Shown here piece after piece: positions 1-11,159 of a stretch of 64,000 nt of DNA; the first letter of the stretch is position 1; each line of letters starts with the position of its first letter. Source of the DNA: Polytrichum commune (taxonomy: Eukaryota > Streptophyta > Polytrichopsida > Polytrichales > Polytrichaceae); contig OX485804.1 in NCBI GenBank assembly GCA_950295325.1, forward strand, positions 20,214,001-20,278,000, given 5' to 3'. The notes beneath the pieces are model-generated. The model did no database searches. It saw only the letters and a list, made by a program, of their open reading frames with translations, and was not told the origin of the DNA. The translations under genes and the position numbers were made by a program.

Positions 1-125
1 TTTCGTCTGACCCAGTTTGAGAAGCTTCAATTGAGAAACGTGATTGGCCTTGCACATTCTGACCGTTTTGATGCTGCTCCACAAGTACCAACCCCTCCTG
101 CTGAGCCTGCCACATCATCATATTA

Positions 126-3100
126 CTAACTTTCCCCATAAACGAAATCCATCCACTCCTACACAACTCCATGCTCATAATAACATGTAGCATATAAACA
201 ATAATTTTAGCCACCTGGATATCAAGAAGAAATCAAAAAAACTATTACCTTCAATGGTTGTGCTCCCATCTCCCTCCTGGACCCTGTACTCTGATCCTGG
301 TTTGAGCCGTGAGACCTCCCCCTCTTATTATATTTACCACCAGCATTCTCACGTGGTGCACTGCCACAAGCACCTCCTTGCTTGTCTTCTCGACCAGAGA
401 ATGAACTGCTCCCACCACCACCACCACTGCTATCCGTCGCACATTCTTGAGATTTATTATTAAAATCCATCCAGACCTTGCTCCTTGGATTTTCTGGATT
501 CAAAACTTTGTTTGACGACTTGCCAAGTTTAGAAGGAGGAGACATAAACAGAGCAGTTCTTGCCTGACAGGCTTGGAGAACTGCTGGTTTAGAAGATGCA
601 TCATTCAAATTAGACTCAGGAGCCCCTGCCGGTTTCTCCTGCAGGGCAGGTGGCAGACCACCAGAAGTCTCTGCATTTGCTGCACTATCTGAGGTGGTGG
701 TCTGAGCTTCCTTGAACCGTGCATCTAGTTTTTCACCTGTACTCCCTATCTTTGAAGGGATCATGATTTGGCGTGGCCTTTTGCGCAAGATTGAAGGTGA
801 CCCGCTAAAACTCCGAGCAGCATTTCGGAGTTTAGACTGTGGACTGTTCCCTTCAAATGGGGACTGAATTAGGAAACTTGGAGGTGTCATGCAGTTGCCT
901 GAAGGCATTATCATCCGACGCACACCAAGAGGGCTGTATGCTTGAAGTGAACCACTCACCAAATCATAGCTCATAAATGGTGAATCCACAGGCATTCGTG
1001 GAGGCTCATAAAACAGGCCATCTTCAACATCCAGTGGCCCATCTAGGCTTCCTCTGTCTGCAAGGTCCGCCTCTGTCATCATAGGTGATTGCATATGATA
1101 TTCATTCACAGCCTCATTAGCTTGCCTGAAAAGATCATCTTGGTATTCACCCACTTCTGGTTCCCTAACCTCCTCCTGCTGCAGTTCACCAGGGGCAGAG
1201 GCTGCAGAGTCAGTAACCGTTGGTGCTTCTTGCCCATGTTGATCAAGATAGCAATCTTCACTCGGCTCAAATGGCTGCTGCATTTGCCCCATCATTGCCA
1301 GGACGTCCCCACCAGTCGCTGCAGAACTGCTATTATGAGAAACATTTCCATGCACCTCACTTTGTGACAAACTATTTGGTGGGTAGAAGGAACTAAAATT
1401 GGACAGTGAAGTAGTAGAATAGCCTTGAGAGGAACTTGGTGCAGGGCACACGAGGGGGAAGGAATTTGAGAAAGATGGTATTCTTGTCAACTCAATCGTT
1501 GACAAAGGCCCTGATTCCTGTAGCGAACGCAAGGCCTGGCTTGTTAAAGGATGTGATTGTGTAGTTGTTGCAAGTGCTGGCGCTCCAGAATAACCACCAC
1601 TGTATCCTAGTGGTTGACCTGAAGACCAGCCTGAAAACCCCCGGGACTGCCCTGAAGAATGTGAACTGATGTCTTGCAAAGGGTGGGAATTTTCAGGCCT
1701 CTCCTGTCCACTCAGTCCACTTCCCAAGTTCTCTTTCTTGATCACAGACATGATCTTTCCATTTCTCTTTGCATCCTTGTCACGGTTGGTGTATGAATGG
1801 GGATAAGGTGGGTGAGGAGGTCCAGAGCTCGCAGACTTGGAGTCACTGGACATCTCACCACTGGCCTGCCCTCCATACTGGGGTGGCCGGACAGTAGAAT
1901 GCGTATTTTGTACATGCCTCAGAGGACCGGACGAATTTGTTCCCTCACTAATAGGAGGACCACCCCTAACCAAGTTCGTCAAAGACTCCATCTGCCCAGA
2001 CACAGAGACAGAGTTCATGGAATCTTGCTGAGCTTGATAATCTGCAAGCGCTCTTGAAACTGGATCTGCGGCTGTCAAGGGATCCACTTTCTTCTTCATA
2101 GTGCTATTCCAATGATTTTTTATGGAATTGTCCGTTCTGCACAACAACCGTCCTCAAGCTTCCAGTTACTAAAAACAACAAAACAGGAGTCCTATATGCA
2201 CTTAATAAGCTGACTGTAATAAGCTGACTTAATAAGGTTGGTCGCCAACAGCACACAAGTGAATTCCATGCACTGTGATCCAGGTAGAAATCTGTCATCA
2301 GGTAGTACTTACCGGCCAGGTAGAAATTTGGCGATTTCAGCCCATTTGTTTCCATATATTCGGTGGGCCTGGATCAACGCTAAATCCTCTTGTTGTGTCC
2401 AAGCATCCCTTTTTATACTCGGATTCAGATGATTGTGCCACCTGTTCCAACCAAAGTTTGCACATCAGCAAAACCTTGCAAATCAAACATGTGCAACATT
2501 TGGAACTGCTTGAGCTTTCAGACTGTGCACCCAGTTATGCCCTCCTGAGTAAATATGCTCAGCAAATATCAGAAGCATGCTCAGGACCTCACCTTTCTCG
2601 ACATTGCTTTCCAATTCGCCCTGGCAGATTTTGTGCAATTACAGACCATTTCTTGGCTCCATATTTATTCACAAGCTCCAGGATTCGATCATCTTCCTCT
2701 TTCGTCCATGCACCCTTGACCAAATCGGGATTCAGAACCTTTTGCCATCGATGCAGGCACTGCACGTCTGTTCGATCCGTAAAATGCTCCGCTGGAAGGT
2801 TATATTAGACACACAGCTTAGGTCCACGTGCCCACTATTGCACAGGATATTAACATCCAACAGACAAACATAAACACCATCCAAAGATATTGATATGAAA
2901 ACACTCACCAATTTTCTTCCAATTTTTTCCCTTGAAACACTGCACAGCTCGCCGTAATGTCTCATCCTGGATGTCCCATGCCAACAACATCAATGTCAGA
3001 ACTAACGTCATGTGCTCAGAGGACTAGCTGATCCTCTCCCATGCGATCCTCACATTTGCTGTAATGAATCATGCATATGGATTCTCAACATCAAGTTCTG

Positions 3101-4386
3101 GTTCCATGTTTGAGAGATGATAAAGCAAGTAAATAAAGATGTGTAGCACTCACTCCCAAATCTTATTTATGCTCAACCTTCATACAAGGTGTATGTTAGT
3201 TCCATGTGCAGCCTCTGCAAGGTATGCAAATCCAGAAAGACATGTACCTCTAGTGGAGTCCAACCTCCTTTTGAGGATCTTCGAGTTGGGCCTCCTGTTC
3301 GTCTGCCATGAGAAAAGCTCATGTGGGTTAGATGCACATAAATCCTCGACAGGATGTGTCACACTGTGCATAGATTTTACATGACAATCGACTTTGATCC
3401 TAAACCTGGTGCTTGATGTGCACCTCAGCGACATATGTGGTGACTCTCCTAAAGCTCCTCGGTGAAGCAAGATTATGAGAATTCCAAACAATTGTTTTGA
3501 GCTCGAATTGCTTCGTAGCAGACTGTGGTACGCAAATGCACCTAGTCCAGCACCACACAAGCGTTCTGTAGACGGAAATTTCACTAAAATAGGTGGGAAT
3601 GCTCAGAAGATTGGGCTTCTTCTGAACAAATGGCAACTTTGGGGCCAACTGAATAGTTGCCTCAAGCAAGGAAAGGGGCCACACCGAAAGCCCTCAGAAA
3701 AGAACTCCTCATCCTCATCCACTGACGCAGCAAAATGGAAAACTTGACGAAGGCTATGTGTCGAATTTGTTTCGCATGAGACATGTAAAGCAAATCCTGA
3801 GAAACTAGCTCCTTTTACAAACGAATTAACATAGGTCACCATACAATATGTACATTGTCGAATTTTAAGGGCTGTGACACTAGACTCATCATGTGCTTCA
3901 CCTTGTCTGAACAGAATCTCTACAACCGATGCCACATAGAAGAACTACCGTGTAGTCCGCACCGTTTGTTTTGAACAAGGTTTGGACTGGAAAAAACACT
4001 TGTCAAACTTCCGGAGCAGTTCCCAAAGAGGGAGTCGTCGATAGGATATAGGCACCTACCCACGATGATAACCTCTTCCACCCTCCCTGCTTTCGCTGGT
4101 TCACCCCAGTATGTCTTCGCATATAGGGCGTGTTTGTTCATATATTTCTTTGTAAGTTTGTGCGTGTGTATATGCATGAATGAGTGATTGAGTGATTGAG
4201 TAAGTGAGAGAGAGAGAGCGTGTGTGTGTGTGAGATATAAGAGAAAAAGAGACAATACCCATGTACAGGAGGTAAGGGGTGAGAGGTATCGTCATCCGAT
4301 TCAGGGCTGGAAGAGCACGCAGACGACCGCTGCTGCATATTCTCATTGCTGCTACTACTCTTGCCTTTCCCTGTCAAGCTCGCCAT
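126..4386 (-). CDS. MYB3R: Three-repeat (R1R2R3) MYB transcription factor, MYB3R type
   Basis: Family role: plant MYB3R proteins bind MSA promoter elements and switch G2/M genes on or off. Exons read on the minus strand: 4386-4259, 3302-3248, 2966-2909, 2791-2593, 2441-2313 and 2136-249; all junctions are GT-AG and phases agree. The ATG at 4386 opens a Ser-rich leader. R1 carries Trp at about residues 57, 77 and 96, R2 at 109, 129 and 148, R3 at 161, 180 and 199, ending in the motif RTDNSIKNHWNSTMKKK. A conserved MYB3R C-terminal block (LFYEPPRMP, YSPLGVRRM, SPSILRKR) lies near residues 560-645. About 829 aa are predicted. The 3' end is uncertain: I chose a 90-bp intron (248-159) to a 10-residue exon ending at TAG 126-128. 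Without splicing the frame stops at 222, and further exons beyond the window edge are possible. Confidence 0.93.
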
Positions 4387-5071
4387 CCCTGGCCTGCCCT
4401 GCCCTAAATCCTCCCTCCTTCCTTACCGTTCCCCCAGCTCCCGTTCCTTCCTTCCGTCCTTTCAAACCTGCCTCGTCTCATCACCTCGCCCTACTACTCC
4501 TCCACGTCTCCATCTCCCGCCACTCATGCCTCGGTTGGCCCCAACCCTCCAATCTCTCCCTTCCTCCTCTTCCTCTGCAACAGAAACTCCAACTCCACCC
4601 TTCCGGTTCTCGAGTCAATACTATCGACATTCCTAATCCTCCACGAATGTCTGTCGGTCTGGCTGCAGCCCCAATCTACTCCTCCTCCTCCTCCTCCTCG
4701 TGTTCTCCGCAACCCCTCTCACCCTCTCTCCCTTCCTGGCAACCGAATCCCTCCCTTCGAAACATCTACAAAATATAGAAACGAACTTAAGCTAACCTTG
4801 GCTTTCGCACCATCGTCATTTTTTTCATGGCCCTAAACTTTTCTTTCTTTCCCTCAGCGGCAATGCCTACCTCCATCATTATCGAAGTAGAAGAAGGATG
4901 GTGGGGTGGGGTCAGCCATTCTCGATGCCTTCGGAACCCATACACCACCCCAACCTCCAAGCCTTCTCTCTCTCCCTCTCCCTCTCTCTCTCTCTCCACC
5001 TCCGCTTTGAAAACCAAAAAGGCTGCTACACGCCACGCGACGACCGGTCGCCTGCCTCCACGCTTTACCTT

Positions 5072-5082
5072 TCCAACGGCCA
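5072..5082 (+). promoter_or_regulatory. MSA element (mitosis-specific activator)
   Basis: TCCAACGGCCA matches the published MSA consensus YCYAACGGYYA at every position. This is the site bound by MYB3R proteins in B-type cyclin and other G2/M promoters. It lies about 690 bp upstream of the MYB3R start codon, in reverse orientation to the gene. It suggests self-regulation or regulation by a MYB3R paralogue. Confidence 0.5.
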
Positions 5083-5140
5083 CTGATCTCCCGTCCTTCG
5101 GTCGCCCGGCCCAGTGTCCACCGGCTCAGTCGGTGCAACC

Positions 5141-5151
5141 CCAAACGGTCG
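5141..5151 (+). promoter_or_regulatory. Second AACGG core, imperfect MSA-like site
   Basis: CCAAACGGTCG holds the AACGG core bound by MYB3R proteins but departs from the full MSA consensus on both sides. It lies 69 bp from the perfect MSA site, so the two may act as a pair. A five-base core is common by chance. Confidence 0.25.
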
Positions 5152-5160
5152 AATGCTGAC

Positions 5161-5820
5161 GGGACGGCCTACACCTAGGCCCCAGGGCCAGGGGTCGGTT
5201 CCTTGGGAGGCATTAACCTTTAGAAACCTAAGGGTTTTAGCTTCAATCAAAAAGATGTACTAAAAAGTTTAAATTAGAAACTTTCTTTTGTGTTGGCATA
5301 CAAGAGAAAGTTTTAGGAAGTAAATTTTTAATCACAATTGTGCAGTTGGAATATGGATCTTTATTCTTGGTCTTCACCAAATCATATTATAAGCATATTC
5401 CTTCAAAAATAATATAAATTTTAAAATCTATCACAATCACTTGATTTTTAATATGGGTGACTGAAAGTCTAAGTTGCATGTGATGGGAAAAAATCAAAAT
5501 GATTCATGTCAGTGACATTGTCACTTTCTCCAAATGGCTAATATTGTAACAAAGGAAAATTAGGGGCCCTGACCACTTCGAGGTCCATATCTTACAATCA
5601 TTGACATAAAGTTTTGATCCGTTTGCTCTAGACAATGAAAATATTTATTATGCCAAGGTGCAAGGAAAAAAGACGAGAAATGAGAAAATTATGCCCTGAG
5701 AGATTTATCTTTGAAAAACACTGGCAACCACTTTTTGACTTCTTGGTCATTAAGGGTTAATTGCCAATAGGAATTGGGCCTTTATTAGAACAACAATACA
5801 TGGAACATATATGCAATTAC
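5161..5820. other. AT-rich intergenic DNA, nothing recognised
   Basis: No conserved reading frame, terminal inverted repeat or tandem repeat could be seen between the MYB3R promoter and the duplicated MYB3R segment. Confidence 0.5.
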
Positions 5821-6626
5821 TAAGTTGGGTGTATTAAGGTTGGCCTGCAACAACACACATGTGAAATCTATCCATTGTGATTCAAGTATAAATTTGTCAT
5901 CAAGTGATGCTTACCGTCCAAGTAGAAATTTGGCAATTTTAGCCCATTTGTTTCCATGTATTCAGTGGACTTGATTCGACGCTAAATCCTTTTGTTGTGT
6001 CCAAGCATCCTTTTTGATTCTCAAATTCAAATGATTGTGCCATATGTTCCAACCAAAGTTTGCACATTAGCAAAACCTTGCAAACTAGATGTGTGCAACA
6101 TGTGAAATTGCTTAAGCTTCAAACTATGCTTGCACCTACTTTATGTCCTCTTGCATACAAATGCGCATGAAATATTAGGATCATGCTAATAACCTCACCT
6201 TTCTCGACATTGCTTTCCAATACGCCTTGGCAATTTTTGTGAAATTACAAACTATTTATTGGCTCCATGTTTATTCACAAGTTCTAGGATTTGGCCTCCC
6301 TCTTTCGTCCATGCACCCTTAATGAAATCACGATCTGTAAAATTTTTGCCATCAATGCAAGCACCACATATATGTTTGATATTTAAAATGCTCCACAACA
6401 AAGCAATGCGCATGTTAGGTCCACAAGCCCACTATTGCACAACATAATAGCATTTAATAAATTGATGTCTCCAAACTCCAACAAATGGCAAAAAAAACAC
6501 TCATCAATTTTTTTTCAATTTTTTTGCTTAAAGTAATGTATAGTTCGATGTAATGTTTCATCCTAAATGTCCCATGTAAACAACATCAATGTGGCAATAC
6601 ATGTGCTATGTGCTCAAAGGACTTGC
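5821..6626 (-). pseudogene. Decayed partial duplicate of MYB3R exons 3-5
   Basis: This segment aligns base for base with 2221-3026 of the working MYB3R gene at a constant offset of 3,600 bp. It includes the counterparts of exon 5 (near 5913-6041), exon 4 (near 6193-6391), exon 3 (near 6509-6566) and the introns between. Exon 4 is dead: an Arg codon has become TGA, the R2 Trp codon has become TAG, and the frame shifts near the R1/R2 linker. Many differences are C-to-T or G-to-A, as expected of methylated DNA. Exons 1, 2 and 6 have no counterpart here. Because introns are kept, it arose by DNA duplication and not by retroposition. It ends abruptly where LINE-like sequence begins. Confidence 0.9.
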
Positions 6627-6648
6627 AAATCGTTTTGATAGATTGAGA

Positions 6649-6690
6649 TGCCAAATATGCTTAAGTTGGAGGCATTGCGCCAAGACTTGC
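6649..6690 (+). pseudogene. Zinc-knuckle (CCHC) segment of a LINE ORF1-like protein
   Basis: The frame reads CQICLSWRHCAKTC, an exact CX2CX4HX4C spacing. Zinc knuckles of this type are found in retroelement nucleic-acid-binding proteins. The open stretch around it runs to a stop at 6838. It begins about 20 bp after the end of the duplicated MYB3R segment. Confidence 0.6.
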
Positions 6691-7109
6691 GACAAAAACA
6701 AGGTTCGTTGCACGCGAGGCTTTTGTCATCTAGATCCAAAGCCTCAACTCAACATAGATCAAATAAGGAAAATCAAGATGCCACTTGTGCATATAGTGGG
6801 ATCTCAACATGTTGGCCGAAGGTGTGAAAACTGGAAATAGGTATACAAAAAGCACCTTAAAGTATCAACAAGGTTCACCATTATAACAAAAAAACTTGAA
6901 ATGCATAAAATGAATTTGCAAAAAAACACATGCAAGCCGCATGTGTTGACGCAAAGTAGGAGCCAACTCCTCAAAAACCCAAAATACCATTAACCCACAA
7001 CTACAACCACCTTTGAAGTTGCTACCATAAGACACAAACCAAACAAAAGGTGGTTTAGAGCAAATTGCAAAGGAAGGTCAAACATGTAAGTACTCAACCA
7101 AAGTAATTA

Positions 7110-7642
7110 GGGCCGCTTTACACTTAGAGGCCGGGCCAATTCGTTGTGTAAGAGGCTTGAAATCCTCATTTGTGATTGGTCAAAAGGCTCAAATAGGCCC
7201 CAACCCCTTTACATCTAGAGGCCGGGCCGATTTGGTGGTATGATTTTTTAAATTAAAAAATGTATGTTATGACACGGCCCGAGCTCGTTGAATTGGGTGC
7301 ACCCAAAATGGAAGGCCAATTCTTGGCCTAGAGGCCAATGTCATATTCCACTAAAAAAATCTTCTTAAATAAAGTATAATTTTTTAAAGTGAACTAGATC
7401 CATTGGATTATGTGGAATCTAAAGGCTCTATCTTAGATTATGCTACATCCGTTGGATTAGGCTAATTTTTTTGAATCAGCTTGGCTTCTTGGCCCGAGGG
7501 CCTTTACATATGGGAAAATTGCCCCCCGGTATAATCTTATTATAATGTGTAGTAGAGGCCGGCCTCCAACCCAAAAAAGGCTGAAATTTTGTGCAATCGG
7601 CCTCAAGGGAAATTGGCCCGGCCTCTAGGTGTAAAGTGGCCC
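7110..7642. mobile_element. Harbinger-like MITE, TSD TTA
   Basis: It begins GGGCCGCTTTACACTTAGAG and ends with the near-exact reverse complement (CTCTAGGTGTAAAGTGGCCC). It is flanked by TTA on both sides (7107-7109 and 7643-7645). GGGCC-type ends with a 3-bp TTA/TAA duplication are the signature of PIF/Harbinger elements. The 533-bp body encodes no transposase. It sits inside the LINE-like element, so it is younger than it. Confidence 0.85.
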
Positions 7643-7799
7643 TTATTGTCAAGGAAACATAGTGGACAAAAATACAATATGGACTCAATTAGGAAGAGGC
7701 TAACAAGTTGGAGCCACGTGCGGGGGAGAATTAGAGGAAGAATGAGCAATAAAGGAGGGAAAAAAAAAGGAGAGGAAGAAGATGTTGGGAGCGTTGAAT

Positions 7800-8960
7800 A
7801 CCGTACGTTAAGGGCAGCTTCGGCACAAAATAATTCTAAAAATAGACGCCGAAAATTTTGGAAAATTATTGACATTTTTTGCCGAATATATAATTAATTA
7901 ATTTTCAAAATTGCCGAAAAGTAAGAAATTTTAACTTCTCACTAGAATTTTACTTACACTGGAAGCATATATGAATTCTGAAGGAGAGAAGGTGCTCCTT
8001 TTGTAATCAAGCTCACTTACATTAGTCCACAAAGAATATGGGTTAAGAAGTAGCAAGACTCTAAGTGAGGCTTTTCAAATGTGTTGTACACAATTTTTTG
8101 GAGCCCAATTGAGCATAGAAGATGACGTTTTATAGAATTTTGTCCAACTAACAAAAGTTGAGAAATCAAGTAATCTTCCACCTCCAACAAGTTTTGTGTC
8201 AAAATAAGTCTTTATGCGAAAGATATGGACAAAACATTGCAGCCGTGTAAAGATCAAAAAATTAAAATGCGTTCATAACAGTTTTTCAGAGCTCATTTGT
8301 GGATAGAAGATCAACATTTTTGGAATTTTGTTTCTCTAAGAAAAGTTTAGAAATCAAGTAATCTTCCACCTCCAACAAGTTTTGTGTCAAAATAAGTCTT
8401 TATGCGAAAGATATGGACAAAACATTGCAGCCGTGTAAAGATCAAAAAATTAAAATGCGTTCATAACAGTTTTTCGGAGCTCATTTGTGCATAGAAGATC
8501 AACTTTTTTGGAATTTTGGTGCTCTAAGAAAAGTTTAGAAATCAAGTAATCTTTCACCTCCAACAAATTTTATGTCATTTGAAGACTCTATGCAAAAGTT
8601 ATGCGTGTTATAAAAATGAAGTCTAACTAGGTGCTTCACCTCAAACTTTACATATCCCATATGCATTGTTGAACACAACTCCACTTTACTTGTATAAAGC
8701 ACAGAGCATTCTCAACTCTTCACAAAATCGTGAAAGATTTATATCTTTTGTAAAACTCTTCACACAAATTGTGAAATCGTGAATGAACATCCTTGTTAAC
8801 TGTTAGATAATAACTTCTTGGATGTATGCCGAAATTGCATTATTAAACTATTTAAAATGCCGAAATCTTTAGTAATTTTTTTTTTGCCGCCGAACACTGT
8901 TTTTTTACTTTTAATAATTATTCGGCAAGAGAGCGCCGAAGCTGCCCTTAACGTACGTTA
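7800..8960. mobile_element. 1.2-kb inverted-repeat element with GCCGAA subterminal motifs
   Basis: The ends are inverted copies of CGTACGTTAAGGGCAGCTTC followed by GGC, about 23 bp in all. Within about 120 bp of each end the hexamer GCCGAA or its complement recurs about four times. This resembles the clustered transposase-binding sites of CACTA and hAT elements. CGTACG lies at both outer edges but is itself a palindrome, so the target-site duplication and superfamily stay undecided. No transposase frame is visible. It contains the 188-bp tandem repeat. Confidence 0.75.
8088..8600. repeat. 188-bp tandem repeat, about 2.7 copies
   Basis: Comparable points fall at 8113, 8301 and 8489, giving an exact 188-bp period. 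The first two units share a stretch of over 130 bp that is identical by eye (for example CTTTATGCGAAAGATATGG). The third unit is more diverged and incomplete. The array lies wholly inside the inverted-repeat element. Confidence 0.85.
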
Positions 8961-9477
8961 GGAACATGTCGAAACCAATAGTGCGAGGAGCTCAAGAAGA
9001 GCAGTAAGGGTGGAAAACAATAACTCATTAAAGGCCATCCATGTGGAAGGAAGTTAGGTTAACTCCCAACAAAAGGCCAAGACATTAAGATGGCAGGTTT
9101 CGAATCAAACCACGAAGGAAAGGAAGTTTGAATGGAGAAAGCAAGCCAACATGAATTGAACTTTAGCCCAAAAACTCAACCCATTTGCCGAGAAAACCGT
9201 TCCATTAAAATCTGTGTTTTCTAGCACATTCCTAGGCAACTTTTAATGGAATTTGGACTCGATAGCCCAATCCCCTCACCAACTCATTCTCAAGGACAAA
9301 GAAACAATGGGAACCACACTAGGACTCGAAAGGGGGGGGGGATTTAGCAAATGTAGATTGAAACATAAGAAGACCTCTTGGACTTGGTGGCAACACCAAG
9401 AAGAGCTCCTACATGATGGCAATTGGATATTATGGGGAATTCTTCCTTGGGATGCCACTAAACCCTACTCTTATGTT

Positions 9478-9960
9478 ATGAAATTACACATCCTAACACA
9501 TAATCTTAGAGGTCTTAATGACCCCTCGAGCATTCTTAAACACAACAAATTAATTTGTTCCATTACACTAGAGTAGATGTTCTATTGTCTTAGGAACATA
9601 AACTAAGAGGGGCGAAGTTGGAACATCTCAGCAAGAGATTAATGCCATAGTGGCATGGAATGAATGTTGTAGAGAAAAGGTCAACAACGGCCTTGGCCTT
9701 GTGGATGTCATGATTTTTGCTAGTGCCCCTAAACTTATCTTCACCGTTTTGCAACTCTAAGAGGTGTCACGAGTGCTAACCCTGCACATCTGACACATGC
9801 GCATGATTACCTTCTTATACCAACCTCTAAGCTCATAACTTGGTTACCAACCCTCCCACACATGCATTTCGGGACTCTCCCCTCAGTAGGTAGCCAATGG
9901 TTGAATGTGTACTTTCATCCATGAAAATCCAATTTTAATTTGATCATCACGTTGCACGAG
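9478..9960 (+). pseudogene. LINE endonuclease-like segment, broken
   Basis: It starts with a run ending HNLRGLND, matching the N-terminus of plant LINE endonucleases (usually NVRGLN). About 35 codons on, DVLLS is followed by a stop and EHKLRG, the place where the family has its catalytic QE(T/H)KL motif. The TAG is one C-to-T change from CAG. Further stops follow and the reading frame fades beyond about 9700. Confidence 0.5.
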
Positions 9961-10592
9961 CAACACGACAACAACCCAAAACAAGCTTGACAAGGTTGCC
10001 CCCACATTGGGCCAATGCCTGTGAAGGCCGTGTTATTTTGCAACGGGCGGGGTCAGTCGGGAAAGTTGCCTCTCCATATAAGCCTCTAGGACCACTATTC
10101 CATTGTCAAGTAACATTTTGTCTCTATCCTAAGAGTTGGGGCCATGTGGACATTTTCCCTTAGCCACAGGGGCTAAAGCCGCCAACAACTTCAAAAACCT
10201 TCATAACTTTGTTGTATGATCTATGATTCTATCAAGCGACCAATCCATCAACATCTATTATTTGTGTAGATGCGGATAGACTCCTCACACTTATCCCATT
10301 CCAACAAGTATAGCAAGAGTTATGGCTATCCTAACCTCGATAGTCTTGGGCGCCAATCCTAGGTCACTGATGTCCCACTACAACGCCCTCTTGAGTGGTG
10401 GGCACTGTCCCTAGGCAACGCCCCACTCAAATTGATATATCTCTTAGCTCACATCTACAATTGGGAAGTTCTTGAGTGTTATAGAATCCGGATGCCATAA
10501 GCTACCCAAATGTTCATAGCCTTACCTTTGTGACTCGTGGTCTTTGTGGATGGGAGGCGTTCTCAACGCCCAAGGTCCTCACCCACACTAGG

Positions 10593-10870
10593 GGTGGGTC
10601 TAAATACCCCCATCGAGCGTGGCTCGGAGGCCAGGTTCAGTGGGGTTCATTTTTTTGGCCCTCCCCATTTTGGTCCCTTGGGGACTTTTTTTGGTTTTTT
10701 TTACTAAATTTGGGTCGTGCGGCCCCAAATTACTCTAGGAAGCCCCCTATGAGATCAAGTAAGGCCCCACCCAAATAAAAAAATAGGGGGCATGTTTTAT
10801 CCCAACCATGCCACCCCCTCCCGAACCTGGCCTCCGAGCCATGCTCGATGGGGGTTTTTAGGCAAATCCC
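10593..10870. mobile_element. MULE-like MITE, TSD CACACTAGG
   Basis: Inner terminal repeats are long and nearly perfect: CCCCCATCGAGCRTGGCTCG and a further 13 bp appear inverted at both ends (from about 10606 and to about 10856). A 9-bp direct repeat CACACTAGG flanks the whole unit (10584-10592 and 10871-10879). Nine-base duplications with long inverted repeats fit Mutator-like elements. No coding capacity. Confidence 0.8.
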
Positions 10871-11159
10871 CACACTAGGATCACTTGGGCCCTCCCACCT
10901 ATGGCGCCACAAATTCCGGGTGTCACTTTGAGGTCCCCCTTGTGCCCATGGTGTTGTGGGCACTCCTCATGAAGAGATGCGTGACAATAGACTTGGACCT
11001 CACTTAGAGTAGCTTCCTTTGCAAATGGATCATTTACGCCATGGAGCACAAAGAATGGAATCTCCAAGTTTTTCTTAGATAGAGACTTGCACGTTTTAAC
11101 TTACAATGGGGCAATAGGAGCTAGGTGGAATAGTGTATCATCCCCCAAAAACCAAAGCT

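Larger units (their letters stand above)
4387..5160 (-). promoter_or_regulatory. MYB3R 5' leader and promoter region
   Basis: The stretch upstream of the MYB3R start codon is strongly pyrimidine-rich on the plus strand, so the transcript leader would be purine-rich (GA repeats). A possible TATA box (CTATATTTT on the minus strand, 4770-4778) lies about 385 bp before the ATG. GC content falls sharply beyond about 5,215, which may mark the promoter's outer edge. Several long frames here on both strands come from the low-complexity composition and are not read as genes. The region is inferred from position and composition only. Confidence 0.5.

Noticed and set aside
215-248. A 34-bp intron joining MYB3R to a longer frame running off the left edge
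   Set aside because: The acceptor looks good but 34 bp is below the usual minimum for plant introns; kept only as an alternative.
4224-5159. Several 60-180-codon frames on both strands upstream of MYB3R
   Set aside because: They follow the CT/GA-rich low-complexity leader and promoter, overlap each other and show no domain.
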